Shown: piece after piece, positions 17,216-25,348 of the stretch
Layout of the letters: the number at the start of each line of letters is the position of its first letter
Numbering within the stretch: the stretch's first letter is position 1
NCBI GenBank assembly: GCA_949031345.1
Contig: CARNVA010000009.1
Span: 4,935-68,934 of the forward strand
Direction of reading: 5' to 3'
DNA: 64,000 nucleotides
Source: an uncultured Eubacteriales bacterium
GTDB taxonomy: Bacteria > Bacillota > Clostridia > Christensenellales > UBA1242
Notes under the pieces: model-generated
What the model was told of the DNA's origin: nothing
Seen by the model: the letters and a program-made list of their open reading frames with translations, nothing else
Database searches by the model: none
Made by a program: the position numbers and the translations under genes

Positions 17216-18445
17216 TTATACATAAAAGCCATCAAAATGGTCATTTCCATAAATTTCAGGATGAGCTTCTTCCATAAAGACCTTTAAATCTTTATTTAAG
17301 CAGCCAAGCTTATTAAGCTCGTCAGGCTTTTTAAGTGAAGGTTGCACTGTGCTTAAGGTTTGCTTTTGTGCGTTCACAACATATCCTCTCACTTTTGGCA
17401 ACAGTTTTATATTGACATTTCCATTGTCTGAAGTTTTATATAAAATTCCCTTTTGCCTAAGCTCTTGCGTGCGCTTACATTTGTCTTCAGCGCCACAACT
17501 TATTACACTTGTAAGATTGTCGCCAAGAGAAGCCAGAAAATTTTTGCTTGATGAGGTATCAGAGCCATGATGTGCAACTTTAAGAAAATTGACTTCCTTT
17601 AAATCAATGCCATTTAATCTGCAGTGATTGATCACATTTTTTTCTGCTTTTTCGGTCATATCACCAGCAAAGAGGAATTTCATATTGTTGTAAGTCATCA
17701 AAAGCACCAAAGAGTTTGAATTTAAATCTTCAAGGTCTTGCGTTGGCCCAATAATTTCAAAATTTGCATATCCTATTTTAAAACTGTTGTCCTCTCTCTT
17801 TTTGATTTGTTCGATATCCACAAAGTGAATTTCATTTGCCTTTGCCTTGTCAAGAAGTTTGAAATTGTTTGTTCTTTTAAATTTTTCGCCATGAAACTTT
17901 TTAAGCATAAACAGTTTTTCAATTTCAAAGTTATCAGTAATTTTATCGATATCAAAGATGTGGTCTTCATGCAAATGTGTGATAAGTGCAGCCTTGATTT
18001 TTCCGCCCTTAACATTTTCTTTGCAATATTTCAAAATTGAGCTGTCTTGGCTTTTATCTACACCAAAATAATTTTCACTGTCATTTTTATAACTGTCTCT
18101 TCCTCCAAAGTCGATTAAGGCATATTCGCCATGGTTTTCCACCAAAATACTATCACCATGACCACAATTTATAATGTGAATATTACAGCCAATGTCGTGG
18201 GCTGGCTTCTTAATATTTCTTGCTCTTAAAACACGCTCGCGACTTTTTTGCGAGAAAAAGTAGACTTTATTGAAACTTTTATAACAATTATTATTCGCTT
18301 TGAAAAAACTCTTAAAAGGCACATAATAAGTTATGCTCTGCTCGTCAAACTCAAACACCCTATTATCAATACCGCGAAAGATTGATAATTTATCAGGAGA
18401 AACTGCCTTTTTGATGACACTTTGTCTATTTTTTGTCATCTCCAT
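17216..18445 (-). CDS. ComEC-like MBL-fold hydrolase (no membrane channel)
   Basis: Metallo-beta-lactamase-fold protein of the ComEC/Rec2-hydrolase type. The core covers residues about 85-310: NIHIINCGHGDSILVE, LIDFGG, THLHEDHIFD (metal site), FLFAGDMTEKAEKN and LKVAHHGSDTSSSKNFL. In ComEC this domain is fused to a DNA-uptake channel; here it is free-standing, without transmembrane segments or a signal peptide. The gene overlaps the upstream DUF3006-like gene by 10 bp, so the two are translationally coupled. Substrate is unknown; a nuclease or phosphodiesterase activity is inferred from the fold. Confidence 0.8.
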   Translation of the reverse strand: MEMTKNRQSVIKKAVSPDKLSIFRGIDNRVFEFDEQSITYYVPFKSFFKANNNCYKSFNKVYFFSQKSRERVLRARNIKKPAHDIGCNIHIINCGHGDSILVENHGEYALIDFGGRDSYKNDSENYFGVDKSQDSSILKYCKENVKGGKIKAALITHLHEDHIFDIDKITDNFEIEKLFMLKKFHGEKFKRTNNFKLLDKAKANEIHFVDIEQIKKREDNSFKIGYANFEIIGPTQDLEDLNSNSLVLLMTYNNMKFLFAGDMTEKAEKNVINHCRLNGIDLKEVNFLKVAHHGSDTSSSKNFLASLGDNLTSVISCGAEDKCKRTQELRQKGILYKTSDNGNVNIKLLPKVRGYVVNAQKQTLSTVQPSLKKPDELNKLGCLNKDLKVFMEEAHPEIYGNDHFDGFYV

Positions 18446-19521
18446 ACGCCCCCCTTATTAAGATAGGCAAGGCGTCTTTCTTCGGCGTCAATTTTATCCT
18501 GCAAATTTCTTTTTCTAAATTTGTTTGTAAAATAAAACTCCAATTGCCCTTGGTTATTTTTAGTCATAACCACGCTGTCACCCTCTCTCGCAGCAGCCGG
18601 CAGGTCTTTTAGATAAATTTTAATCTCGCTGTTTGGTTGGTCTTCATTATGATTGATTGCGCGATAATATTTGCCAGAATTATCCTCTTCACACTCTTCA
18701 AGATAAAACTCTCCCAGCACCGATTCTTTTTCATAAGACAGTTTAACTTGTGTTTTGCTGCTCACCTTTTCCATGGCACTCTTTTTATCTTGATAATATT
18801 TAAGTAATTCTTTTGTCTTATCTTTGACTTCTTGAGCATTTGGATTTGGTGAAAGAATGATTTTTCTGCAGAGAACAGCACTGTAGTTGCCACTTAAATC
18901 TTTTGAATTTTCTTCATCAAAAATGTAAACCTTTTCTTTTCCGAAACAAATTTCATAATATAAATCACCATAATTCATATTTGGCAAAAATTTTGTCGAA
19001 TGTTCTATATAATATCTATTCAAATCATCAAGCTTGCAAAAGCTTACCGCATTTTCATGAAATTCTTCTAAAACAACCCTTGAAATAGAAAACTTGCCTT
19101 TTGCTTTGTTTTCTTTTACAATCATTTTCAATGCTTTTTCAAAATATGAATTATCAATTTTTATCAACTTGGCTTCCTTATCTGAAAGATAGACAAGCTC
19201 AAGTGGTTGAAATTCTTCACCTGTTTTTTTAAGTTTAAGTTTCTGCCCTCCATTGCGTATAAGATAGATGTGATATGTGTCAATATTTTCTATTAAACAA
19301 AACTGTTCAAGCTTTAAAACACTGTCATTTGATTTTTTATAAAGTTTAAAAAATTTATCTTGATTTTCATCAAAATCCAAACGCAGCAAGTCACCTAAAT
19401 CAGCACCTTTTTCAAGTTGTGAAATATTTGCAGTTTCAAGCAAGCCATCCTCTAAATCCATCAATTTTGCAAAATTTGGGTCGATATAGCATATCTTGTA
19501 AATGTTTTTATTTTCAGACAT
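18436..19521 (-). CDS. Uncharacterised protein with DUF3006-like C-terminus
   Basis: A 361-residue cytoplasmic protein. The last roughly 100 residues resemble DUF3006: an acidic strand region (LGEFYLEECEEDNSGKYYR), then IYLKDLPAAAREGDSVVMT, and a terminal FRKRNLQDKIDAEERRLAYL helix. DUF3006 proteins are often encoded next to ComEC-like MBL hydrolases, and the next gene is exactly that, overlapping by 10 bp. The first 260 residues match nothing I recognise; they are rich in Lys/Glu with several predicted beta segments and no membrane helix. The pair probably works as one unit. Confidence 0.65.
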   Translation of the reverse strand: MSENKNIYKICYIDPNFAKLMDLEDGLLETANISQLEKGADLGDLLRLDFDENQDKFFKLYKKSNDSVLKLEQFCLIENIDTYHIYLIRNGGQKLKLKKTGEEFQPLELVYLSDKEAKLIKIDNSYFEKALKMIVKENKAKGKFSISRVVLEEFHENAVSFCKLDDLNRYYIEHSTKFLPNMNYGDLYYEICFGKEKVYIFDEENSKDLSGNYSAVLCRKIILSPNPNAQEVKDKTKELLKYYQDKKSAMEKVSSKTQVKLSYEKESVLGEFYLEECEEDNSGKYYRAINHNEDQPNSEIKIYLKDLPAAAREGDSVVMTKNNQGQLEFYFTNKFRKRNLQDKIDAEERRLAYLNKGGVWR

Positions 19522-19630
19522 AAAATCAAAGTCTCCTGTTGAATTAAGTTTATCATATTTATATTCAAAGTCAATGTTTTTGTTTAAAATATTAAATTAT
19601 ATATAATTTAAATTAAAAAAAACAGGACAT

Positions 19631-19879
19631 TTATTCCTGTTTTAATCTTCTATCATCAAACATTGGGTCATTGAAAAATTCACTTAAATTCATTCCAAAC
19701 GCCCTTGCAATAAGATAAATAATATCTGCTTTAATTCTTTTTTTTGCACCAATTATGTAATAAATGGTGGTCATTCCTACACCTGATTTTTCAGCCAAAT
19801 CTTTTACTCTCATCTGCTTACGCTCAAGCAAATCTTTTATTCTTTGGCTGACCGCTTCTAAAAATTTCAAATCTTCCAT
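19631..19879 (-). CDS. XRE-family HTH regulator
   Basis: An 82-residue Cro/C1-type DNA-binding protein. The HTH covers residues 12-68: RIKDLLERKQMRVKDLAEKS, GVGMTTIYYIIGAKKRI, and AFGMNLSEFFNDP. It has no additional sensor domain. A perfect-consensus promoter lies 48-76 bp upstream, and a 14-bp palindrome flanks that promoter, suggesting control by itself or by the divergent paralogue at 20004. The ribosome binding site is AGGAGG. Confidence 0.87.
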   Translation of the reverse strand: MEDLKFLEAVSQRIKDLLERKQMRVKDLAEKSGVGMTTIYYIIGAKKRIKADIIYLIARAFGMNLSEFFNDPMFDDRRLKQE

Positions 19880-19926
19880 TTTTCCTCCTAATATTAAAAA
19901 GATTATCCTATGTAGAATATAATCAT

Positions 19927-19955
19927 ATTATATCTTAAAAAAATGTGTTTGTCAA
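19927..19955 (-). promoter_or_regulatory. Perfect-consensus sigma-A promoter of the minus-strand XRE gene
   Basis: TTGACA (19955-19950), 17-bp spacer, TATAAT (19932-19927), all exact consensus. The predicted transcript begins near 19920, leaving a leader of about 40 bases with AGGAGG. Confidence 0.85.
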
Positions 19956-19960
19956 TAAAA

Positions 19961-19974
19961 GGTGATATATCACC
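19961..19974. promoter_or_regulatory. Perfect 14-bp palindrome, candidate XRE operator
   Basis: GGTGATATATCACC lies between the two divergent XRE genes, 6 bp upstream of the -35 box of the minus-strand promoter and about 30 bp before the plus-strand start. Its size and symmetry suit a Cro/C1-type dimer. A GTG inside it opens an in-frame extension of the plus-strand gene, which is unlikely to be used. Confidence 0.6.
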
Positions 19975-20003
19975 CTAATATTTTTAAATTTATAGATCAA
20001 ACT

Positions 20004-20279
20004 ATGACTATGAAAAGTGCTAATAATTTAAAACAACCTACTTTGGTTGATGTAGTAGTTGCGAGGCTAAATAAATATATGGGAGAGCTTGACTTATCAA
20101 GATATAAGCTTTCTCAACTTAGTGGTGTGCCTATTGAAACAATCAAATCAATCATGAAAAAACAGACCAAAAACATCAGCTTAAAGACTGTGATTATGCT
20201 TGCCAATGGCCTTGGAATGACAGTAAGTGAATTTTTAGATGATGATAATTTTTCATCTGAATTTTTAGGTTGGAATTAA
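20004..20279 (+). CDS. XRE-family HTH regulator, divergent paralogue
   Basis: A 91-residue Cro/C1-type regulator. HTH: RLNKYMGELDLSRYKLSQLS, GVPIETIKSIMKKQTKNIS, LANGLGMTVSEFLDDDNFSS. The end (G-M-x-[LV]-S-E-F-[LF]) is shared with the minus-strand paralogue. The ATG at 20004 or 20010 is preferred over the GTG at 19962, which lies inside the palindrome; none has a clear ribosome binding site, so the message may be leaderless or weakly translated. It ends at a shared terminator with groEL. Confidence 0.83.
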   Translation: MTMKSANNLKQPTLVDVVVARLNKYMGELDLSRYKLSQLSGVPIETIKSIMKKQTKNISLKTVIMLANGLGMTVSEFLDDDNFSSEFLGWN

Positions 20280-20401
20280 AGTTTTTCAAAAATAAAATAA
20301 AAACAACTAAAATTATTAAAGTTTTTATAAGTTTTTAAAACTTTAATATAAATCATCAATAAAACGCCAAATGACATTTCAAAAGCAAATTTAACTCAAC
20401 T

Positions 20402-20435
20402 AAAAAAGACCGTTTTGTTTTTTCGGTCTTTTTTT
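20402..20435. terminator. Bidirectional terminator between XRE gene and groEL
   Basis: AAAAAAGACCG and CGGTCTTTTTTT form a strong stem around an 11-base T-rich loop, with tracts for both strands. It serves groEL (minus) and the XRE gene (plus). Confidence 0.9.
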
Positions 20436-20439
20436 ATTT

Positions 20440-22059
20440 TTAATATACATCAGTTTGAGGCACTTTCTCCTCATGTTTATCCTCTATTTCAACAACGATT
20501 GCCTCTGTTGTAAGCATGGTTGCAGAGACGCTTGCTGCATTTTGAAGGGCTGAACGAGTCACCTTTGTTGGATCAATAATTCCTCTCTCAAACATATCAC
20601 AATACTCATTATTGTAAGCGTCAAAACCATAGGCTTTTTCATCAATATGTTCGTAAATGCGATTGATTACCACACCACCGTCAACGCCTGAGTTTTTGGC
20701 AATTTGTCTAAGAGGCTCTTCAATCGCACTTCTTACAATAAGCGCACCAGTCTTTTCATCACCATCCAGCTCGGCAATATGTTTGTCAAGAGCCTTTGTG
20801 GTCTTAAGAAGAGCCACGCCGCCACCTACAACAACGCCCTCCTCACTTGCACTTTTGGTCGCAGACAATGCATCTTCTATGCGAAGCTTTTTCTCTTTCA
20901 TTTCAACTTCTGTTGCAGAGCCAACTTTAATCACAGCAACTCCACCAGCAAGTTTTGCAAGACGCTCGTTGAGCTTTTCAAGCTCATATTCACTTGTTTG
21001 AGCTTTAATTTGCTCTTTAATCATCTTGACTCTTGCCGCAATCTTATCCGCCTCACCAGCGCCCTCAACAATTGTTGTATCATCCTTTGAAATCTTAGCC
21101 ATTTTTGCACGACCAAGCATGTCAATTGTAAGCGTTTTAAAGTCAATTCCGAGTTCTTCAGAAACAACTGTTCCGCCTGTAAGAATGGCAATATCCTCAA
21201 GCATAGCCTTTCTCTTTTCACCAAAACTTGGCGCTTTGACTGCAACGCAATTGAAGGTGCCGCGGAGTTTATTTAAAATTAAAGTTGTCAAAGCTTCCCC
21301 TTCAACATCGTCAGCTATAATCAAAAGCTTGGCTGACATTTTAAGAATTTGCTCTAAAAGAGGCAAAAGCTCTTGTATATTTGAAATTTTTCTGTCTGTG
21401 ATAAGTATGAATGGATTGTCAAGTTCAGCAAGCATTTTTTCTGTGTTTGTGCACATATATGGAGAAAGATATCCTCTGTCAAACTGCATTCCCTCAACAA
21501 TAGAAAGCTCTGTTTTCATTGTCTGAGACTCTTCAACTGTGATTACTCCATCACTGCCAACCTTTTCCATAGCCTCTGCAATAAGCTCACCAATTTCTTC
21601 ATCACTGGCTGAAATTGCCGCCACCTGTTTGATATCGCTTGAATTTTCGACAGGCTTTGAAAGCATTTTAAGCTGCTCTGTAATCACATCAACTGCTTTA
21701 AATATGCCCTTTTTAAGTATAACCGGATTTGCACCAGCCACAAAGTTTTTCATTCCTTCACGAATGATAGCCTGAGCAAGCACACAGGCAGTTGTAGTGC
21801 CGTCACCAGCAACATCATTTGTCTTTACACTTACCTCTTTAATAAGCTCAGCTCCCATGTTTTCAAAAGGGTTGTCAAGCTCTATTTCCTTGGCAATAGT
21901 CACTCCGTCATTTGTAATCAATGGGCTTGTAAACTTTTTTCCAAGCACAACATTTCGCCCTTTTGGTCCAAGTGTAATTTTTACTGTATTTGCAAGTGTA
22001 TTAACACCATTTTCAAGGGCTTTTCTTGCTGATAACCCCTCTAAAATCTTCTTTGACAT
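20440..22059 (-). CDS. groEL: Chaperonin GroEL (60 kDa)
   Basis: ATP-dependent folding chaperonin that forms the double-ring cage with GroES. Signature blocks: KITLGPKGRNVVLGKKF, NDGVTIAKEIEL, GDGTTTACVLAQAI, VGSDGVITVEE, DRGYLSPYMCTN, VAVKAPSFGEKRKAMLEDIA, and AALSATKSA-type region DALSATKSASEEGVVVGGG. It is 539 residues. The C-terminus (EKVPQTDVY) lacks the usual GGM repeat tail. It follows groES after 14 bp in the standard groES-groEL operon. Confidence 0.98.
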   Translation of the reverse strand: MSKKILEGLSARKALENGVNTLANTVKITLGPKGRNVVLGKKFTSPLITNDGVTIAKEIELDNPFENMGAELIKEVSVKTNDVAGDGTTTACVLAQAIIREGMKNFVAGANPVILKKGIFKAVDVITEQLKMLSKPVENSSDIKQVAAISASDEEIGELIAEAMEKVGSDGVITVEESQTMKTELSIVEGMQFDRGYLSPYMCTNTEKMLAELDNPFILITDRKISNIQELLPLLEQILKMSAKLLIIADDVEGEALTTLILNKLRGTFNCVAVKAPSFGEKRKAMLEDIAILTGGTVVSEELGIDFKTLTIDMLGRAKMAKISKDDTTIVEGAGEADKIAARVKMIKEQIKAQTSEYELEKLNERLAKLAGGVAVIKVGSATEVEMKEKKLRIEDALSATKSASEEGVVVGGGVALLKTTKALDKHIAELDGDEKTGALIVRSAIEEPLRQIAKNSGVDGGVVINRIYEHIDEKAYGFDAYNNEYCDMFERGIIDPTKVTRSALQNAASVSATMLTTEAIVVEIEDKHEEKVPQTDVY

Positions 22060-22073
22060 AATTTCCTCCTATT

Positions 22074-22358
22074 TTATTCGATTATCGCCAATATATCAGG
22101 CTGGCGAATGACAACATATTTGACTTCGTCGATAGTAATTTCTGTGCCAGTAAATTTTCCATAAAGCACCTTATCACCCACTTTAACCTGCATGCCAATT
22201 TGTTTGCCGTCAACATTTTCACCGCTGCCAATAGCAACCACGGTTGCAAGTTGAGATTTCTCTTGTGCTGCCATAGGAAGAAGTATTCCCCCTTTTGTTT
22301 CGCTTTCGTTTTCGATTGGCAGAAGCACAACTCTGTCAAACAAAGGTTTAATTTTCAT
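22074..22358 (-). CDS. groES: Co-chaperonin GroES
   Basis: Ten-kilodalton lid of the GroEL cage. MKIKPLFDRVVLLPIENE, KGGILLPMAAQEKSQLATVV (mobile loop), VGDKVLYGKFTGTEITIDE and the terminal VVIRQPDILAIIE are typical; 94 residues is normal. Preceded by AAGGAGG. The upstream region has a plausible vegetative promoter but no CIRCE repeat. Confidence 0.98.
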   Translation of the reverse strand: MKIKPLFDRVVLLPIENESETKGGILLPMAAQEKSQLATVVAIGSGENVDGKQIGMQVKVGDKVLYGKFTGTEITIDEVKYVVIRQPDILAIIE

Positions 22359-22397
22359 AATTCCTCCTTAAATTCACCTTATTTTTTTTGCAATAAT

Positions 22398-22425
22398 ATT
22401 ATACAACCTTTTTCAGAATAAGCAA
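22398..22425 (-). promoter_or_regulatory. Probable groESL promoter
   Basis: TTGCTT (22425-22420), 16-bp spacer, TATAAT (22403-22398). No TTAGCACTC-N9-GAGTGCTAA repeat is found between 22359 and 22560, so HrcA control is not evident. Confidence 0.5.
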
Positions 22426-22614
22426 AATATTTTCAAGCTTATTTGGCTCATAGATTGCATCTTTTTGTCATACAATATCCTATCAGAAAGATTTTTAAGT
22501 TTGAATTTTTGAAAGCAATGAAAGATAAGAATTCCCTTTAAAAATCTTGCATGATAATTATTGACAAAACAAAACTACACTAAAACAATATTACATATTA
22601 AAAGGAAAAATCAA

Positions 22615-23388
22615 GTGTCACTGACAAAAATTTTTATAAAAAACAAAAAAACTTTAATTTCGGTCATTCTTGCCATTGTATTTGTGGCATGTTTGATTGT
22701 TGCAAACTTTATTTCTCTCTATATCATTCAAGTTGACACCAAAACTGAAGAAGTGGAAAATGCTGGCTTTGAAGTTTATATGCTATCTCTTTCAAAATCG
22801 AAACTTGAAAGTGAAGCCAAATCAATCGCACCTGACTTTCAAGATATTGGTGCTGGCGGGTTTATTTGGAAAAATGATGACTATTTTCATGTGGTCGCAA
22901 GTTGTTATATAAACAAAAATGATGCAGAGCTTGTCAAAAACAGCATAAAAATCAATCAAAATCTTGAAAGTGAAATTTTTACTGTAAAATTTTCAAACTG
23001 CCTACTTAAAGGTTCTTTTGACCAAGAAGAAAAAAAGGTGCTTACTCGTTCGCTTGCTGCCGCTCAGATTTTCTACACTTCCATATATGACATTGCAGTA
23101 AGTCTTGACACTGGAGTGATAAATGAAATTTCAGCCAAACTTTCAGTAAATGGCACTTGCAATAATATTTCAACCATATATGCCAATTTCGACACCATCT
23201 ATCCAAGCCCTATCATAAGCCCTTTGAAAGATGTCAATGCTTATTTAAAATCTATAATTAAACTCAGTCAAGCACTTGCAACAGATGAGCGGACAAATAA
23301 GGTCCAAACATATTCTTCTCATCTTAAATATCGCTATTTAGAAGCACTGTCAAATTATTCAAACTTCTTAAATAAGATTAAAAAATAA
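22615..23388 (+). CDS. Membrane-anchored protein with SPOR-like domain
   Basis: A 257-residue bitopic membrane protein: a short basic N-terminus, one transmembrane helix (VILAIVFVACLIVANFISLY), then an extracytoplasmic region. The segment VYMLSLSKSKLESEAKSIAP to FHVVASCYINKNDAELVKNS has the SPOR-domain pattern (a peptidoglycan-binding fold that recognises denuded glycan at division or sporulation septa). The remaining 150 residues are helical and unassigned. The GTG at 22615 is favoured by AAAGGA upstream; a TTG at 22561 is in frame but looks like a -35 box. Divergent from groES. Confidence 0.62.
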   Translation: MSLTKIFIKNKKTLISVILAIVFVACLIVANFISLYIIQVDTKTEEVENAGFEVYMLSLSKSKLESEAKSIAPDFQDIGAGGFIWKNDDYFHVVASCYINKNDAELVKNSIKINQNLESEIFTVKFSNCLLKGSFDQEEKKVLTRSLAAAQIFYTSIYDIAVSLDTGVINEISAKLSVNGTCNNISTIYANFDTIYPSPIISPLKDVNAYLKSIIKLSQALATDERTNKVQTYSSHLKYRYLEALSNYSNFLNKIKK

Positions 23389-23482
23389 CTTTATTAAACC
23401 AAAAAAAATAATTATTGTATATAAATCAATATTTTTATTAAATAAAAATTACAAAATTTTATTTTAAAATTTGAAAATCATA

Positions 23483-23516
23483 AAAAAAGCCTTGCTTAAA
23501 GTGCAAGGTTTTTTGT
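23483..23516. terminator. Bidirectional terminator between SPOR-like gene and ssb-like gene
   Basis: CCTTGC and GCAAGG form the stem, flanked by AAAAAAG and TTTTTTG tracts on either strand. Confidence 0.8.
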
Positions 23517-23526
23517 TTTATATAAT

Positions 23527-24201
23527 TTAAGCAAGGTCTTGAGCCTCGTTTCCCTCTTTTTCAACAATTTCAATTCTTTGACAAGAAACTTCATAAGCCA
23601 CACGTTCTTCTATTTGACCGCCAGCAAGCTCTTTCTTGTATGGGCGTGATTGTATTCTGCCAGTGAGGCAAACCTTTGTGCCAATCTTTTGATTTTGAAT
23701 AAACTTCGCATTTCTTCCCCAAAGAATGCAAGGGATATAATCTGATTTATTGAATGAAGTGCGGTTGACAGCCAAGAGCACATCACAAATTTGGCGATTG
23801 AATGGTGTAGTTCTAAAAACTGGTTCTTTGCAAATGAAACCAACAAGGGTAAGCTCATTGATATCTTCAGCACTCTCCTCCACTTCAAGCACTTCTTTGA
23901 CGAAAAAAGATAAAATCAAACGGCTTTTTCCATCAATCATCTTGTTGTAAGAGCGAAGTTCGCCCAAAAAGCAAACCTTATCCCCACCTTCAAGAGACAG
24001 ATTGTAAGCTTTTACAAGTTTTTCAGAAATAGTAAATGGCAAAATGTCATTTGCTTCAGACAACCTTTCCACCACAATTTTTCCCTCATAAAAGTTTTCA
24101 TCCTCGACTTTATATTCGATAACAGCCTTTTCCAGCAAACTGCCCTTGATTTTTCCTTTATTGTTTGGTTGTGCGATTGCTGTCGTAACATTATTATTCA
24201 T
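23527..24201 (-). CDS. Two-OB-fold single-stranded DNA-binding protein
   Basis: SSB-related protein of 224 residues with two successive OB-fold regions. The first (residues about 25-110, FYEGKIVVERLSEANDILPF) is the type found in Clostridia-specific SSB paralogues; the second (110-215) carries the SSB-like pattern NELTLVGFICKEPVFRTT, DVLLAVNRTS, DYIPCILWGRNAKFIQN and GTKVCLTGRIQSRPYKK. It has no acidic C-terminal tip like the usual DDDIPF, so it is not the main replication SSB. The role is inferred as ssDNA handling. Confidence 0.8.
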   Translation of the reverse strand: MNNNVTTAIAQPNNKGKIKGSLLEKAVIEYKVEDENFYEGKIVVERLSEANDILPFTISEKLVKAYNLSLEGGDKVCFLGELRSYNKMIDGKSRLILSFFVKEVLEVEESAEDINELTLVGFICKEPVFRTTPFNRQICDVLLAVNRTSFNKSDYIPCILWGRNAKFIQNQKIGTKVCLTGRIQSRPYKKELAGGQIEERVAYEVSCQRIEIVEKEGNEAQDLA

Positions 24202-24243
24202 TTTCTTGTAGTTCTCCTTTTATTTATTCACAAAGTGAATTTA

Positions 24244-25008
24244 TCACTTTTTGTGTTGTACACCATTTGCATCTATTGAGAAGCCTTCTTTATAAATCAA
24301 ATCTCCCACCGAAGTCACTTTATATCCATTTTTGGTCAGATAGTCTAAGGTCAACCTTACAGAATCAACCACATGATCGGCATTGTTGTGCATTAAGATT
24401 ATAGAGCCGTTTTCCGCCTTTTTCATAACCCTGTTTGTCACTTCCGCGGCAGACAAACCTTTCCAATCAAGAGAGTCGACATCCCATTGAATTGCAATAA
24501 GCCCAAGCTCAGAGCAAGTGGAAAGAAGAGTATTATTGTAAGAGCCGTATGGCGGGCGAAACACTTCGATTTTCTTGTTTGTTATGGCGGTAATTTTTGC
24601 CATAGAAGTCTCAAGTTCGCTCTTAATCGTTTCTTTGTTTAATTTAGCCATATCAGGATGAGTATTTGAGTGTGTGCCTATTTCAAGCCCTGCCTCATCA
24701 ATTGCCTTGACCATTTCTGGATATTTATCAACCCAAAATCCAACAAGGAAGAAAGTCGCAGTTGCATTATATTCTTTAAGCACCTCAATTATCTCTTCTG
24801 TCTTGTCAGCGCCCCAAGCTGCGTCAAAGGATATTGCCACCTGTTTTTCTTGAGTATCAACTCTGTAAACAGGCACAAGCCTCGACGAATTACCAAACCA
24901 CACAAGTGCGGCAGCATTGCCCTCAATGGAAAGCGCCAAAAGCACAACAACGGTAACCATAGCTAAAATAATTTTGATTGTTTTTGATTTGATAACACAA
25001 AATGGCAT
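24244..25008 (-). CDS. pdaB: Polysaccharide deacetylase, PdaB-like sporulation family
   Basis: NodB-type carbohydrate esterase with an N-terminal membrane/signal segment (IKIILAMVTVVVLLALSIEG). The NodB domain covers residues 50-240: VAISFDAAWGADKTEEI (catalytic Asp), GTHSNTHPDM (metal His pair), FRPPYGSYNNTLL and IILMHNNA. The VPVYRVDTQEKQVAISFDAA lead-in is characteristic of PdaB, needed for spore integrity in Bacillus. This and the Spo0A-type domain at 55 kb hint at a sporulating ancestry. The ATG at 25008 has GAGGT six bases upstream. Confidence 0.82.
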   Translation of the reverse strand: MPFCVIKSKTIKIILAMVTVVVLLALSIEGNAAALVWFGNSSRLVPVYRVDTQEKQVAISFDAAWGADKTEEIIEVLKEYNATATFFLVGFWVDKYPEMVKAIDEAGLEIGTHSNTHPDMAKLNKETIKSELETSMAKITAITNKKIEVFRPPYGSYNNTLLSTCSELGLIAIQWDVDSLDWKGLSAAEVTNRVMKKAENGSIILMHNNADHVVDSVRLTLDYLTKNGYKVTSVGDLIYKEGFSIDANGVQHKK

Positions 25009-25348
25009 TACCAACCTCGCTTTTAATGATAATTTAAATTTTCAAAAAATCAAATAAGAAATTTGTATTTTTATGACGAATTTTGTAGAAAAAAGCAAAA
25101 ATTCCTCACATGCAATATTTATATTTACATTTGTCATAAAAAAGAACAAACTTTATGATTTTTTTTCGCGAGAATGGTGTTTAAAGCATATCAAAATTAT
25201 TTTTTCAAGCTTATTTTCTCAATTGCAAATTTGATAAATTCAAGTTTTCAATTATTTAAATTATAAGAAAAATTCAAATAAAAGTCAATTGATTTGTCCT
25301 TTTAAAAAAGCCCTTTTAAACAAAGGACTTTTTACTTTTATTTATAAA
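25009..25348. other. Intergenic region between the topoisomerase A subunit and pdaB
   Basis: About 340 AT-rich bases. It holds the terminator at 25305-25337 and must contain the pdaB promoter; no clear sigma-A boxes and no coding frame of note are seen. Confidence 0.6.
25305..25337 (-). terminator. Terminator after topoisomerase A subunit
   Basis: CCCTTT/AAAGG stem with flanking AAAAAG and CTTTTT, about 12 bp beyond the stop codon. Confidence 0.75.

Noticed and set aside
19962..20003. GTG start extending the plus-strand XRE protein by 14 residues
   Set aside because: The GTG lies inside the perfect palindrome and the added residues are unlike the family; the ATG at 20004 or 20010 is more likely.
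22561..22614. TTG start for the SPOR-like protein
   Set aside because: TTGACA here looks like a -35 element, and AAAGGA lies next to the GTG at 22615 instead.
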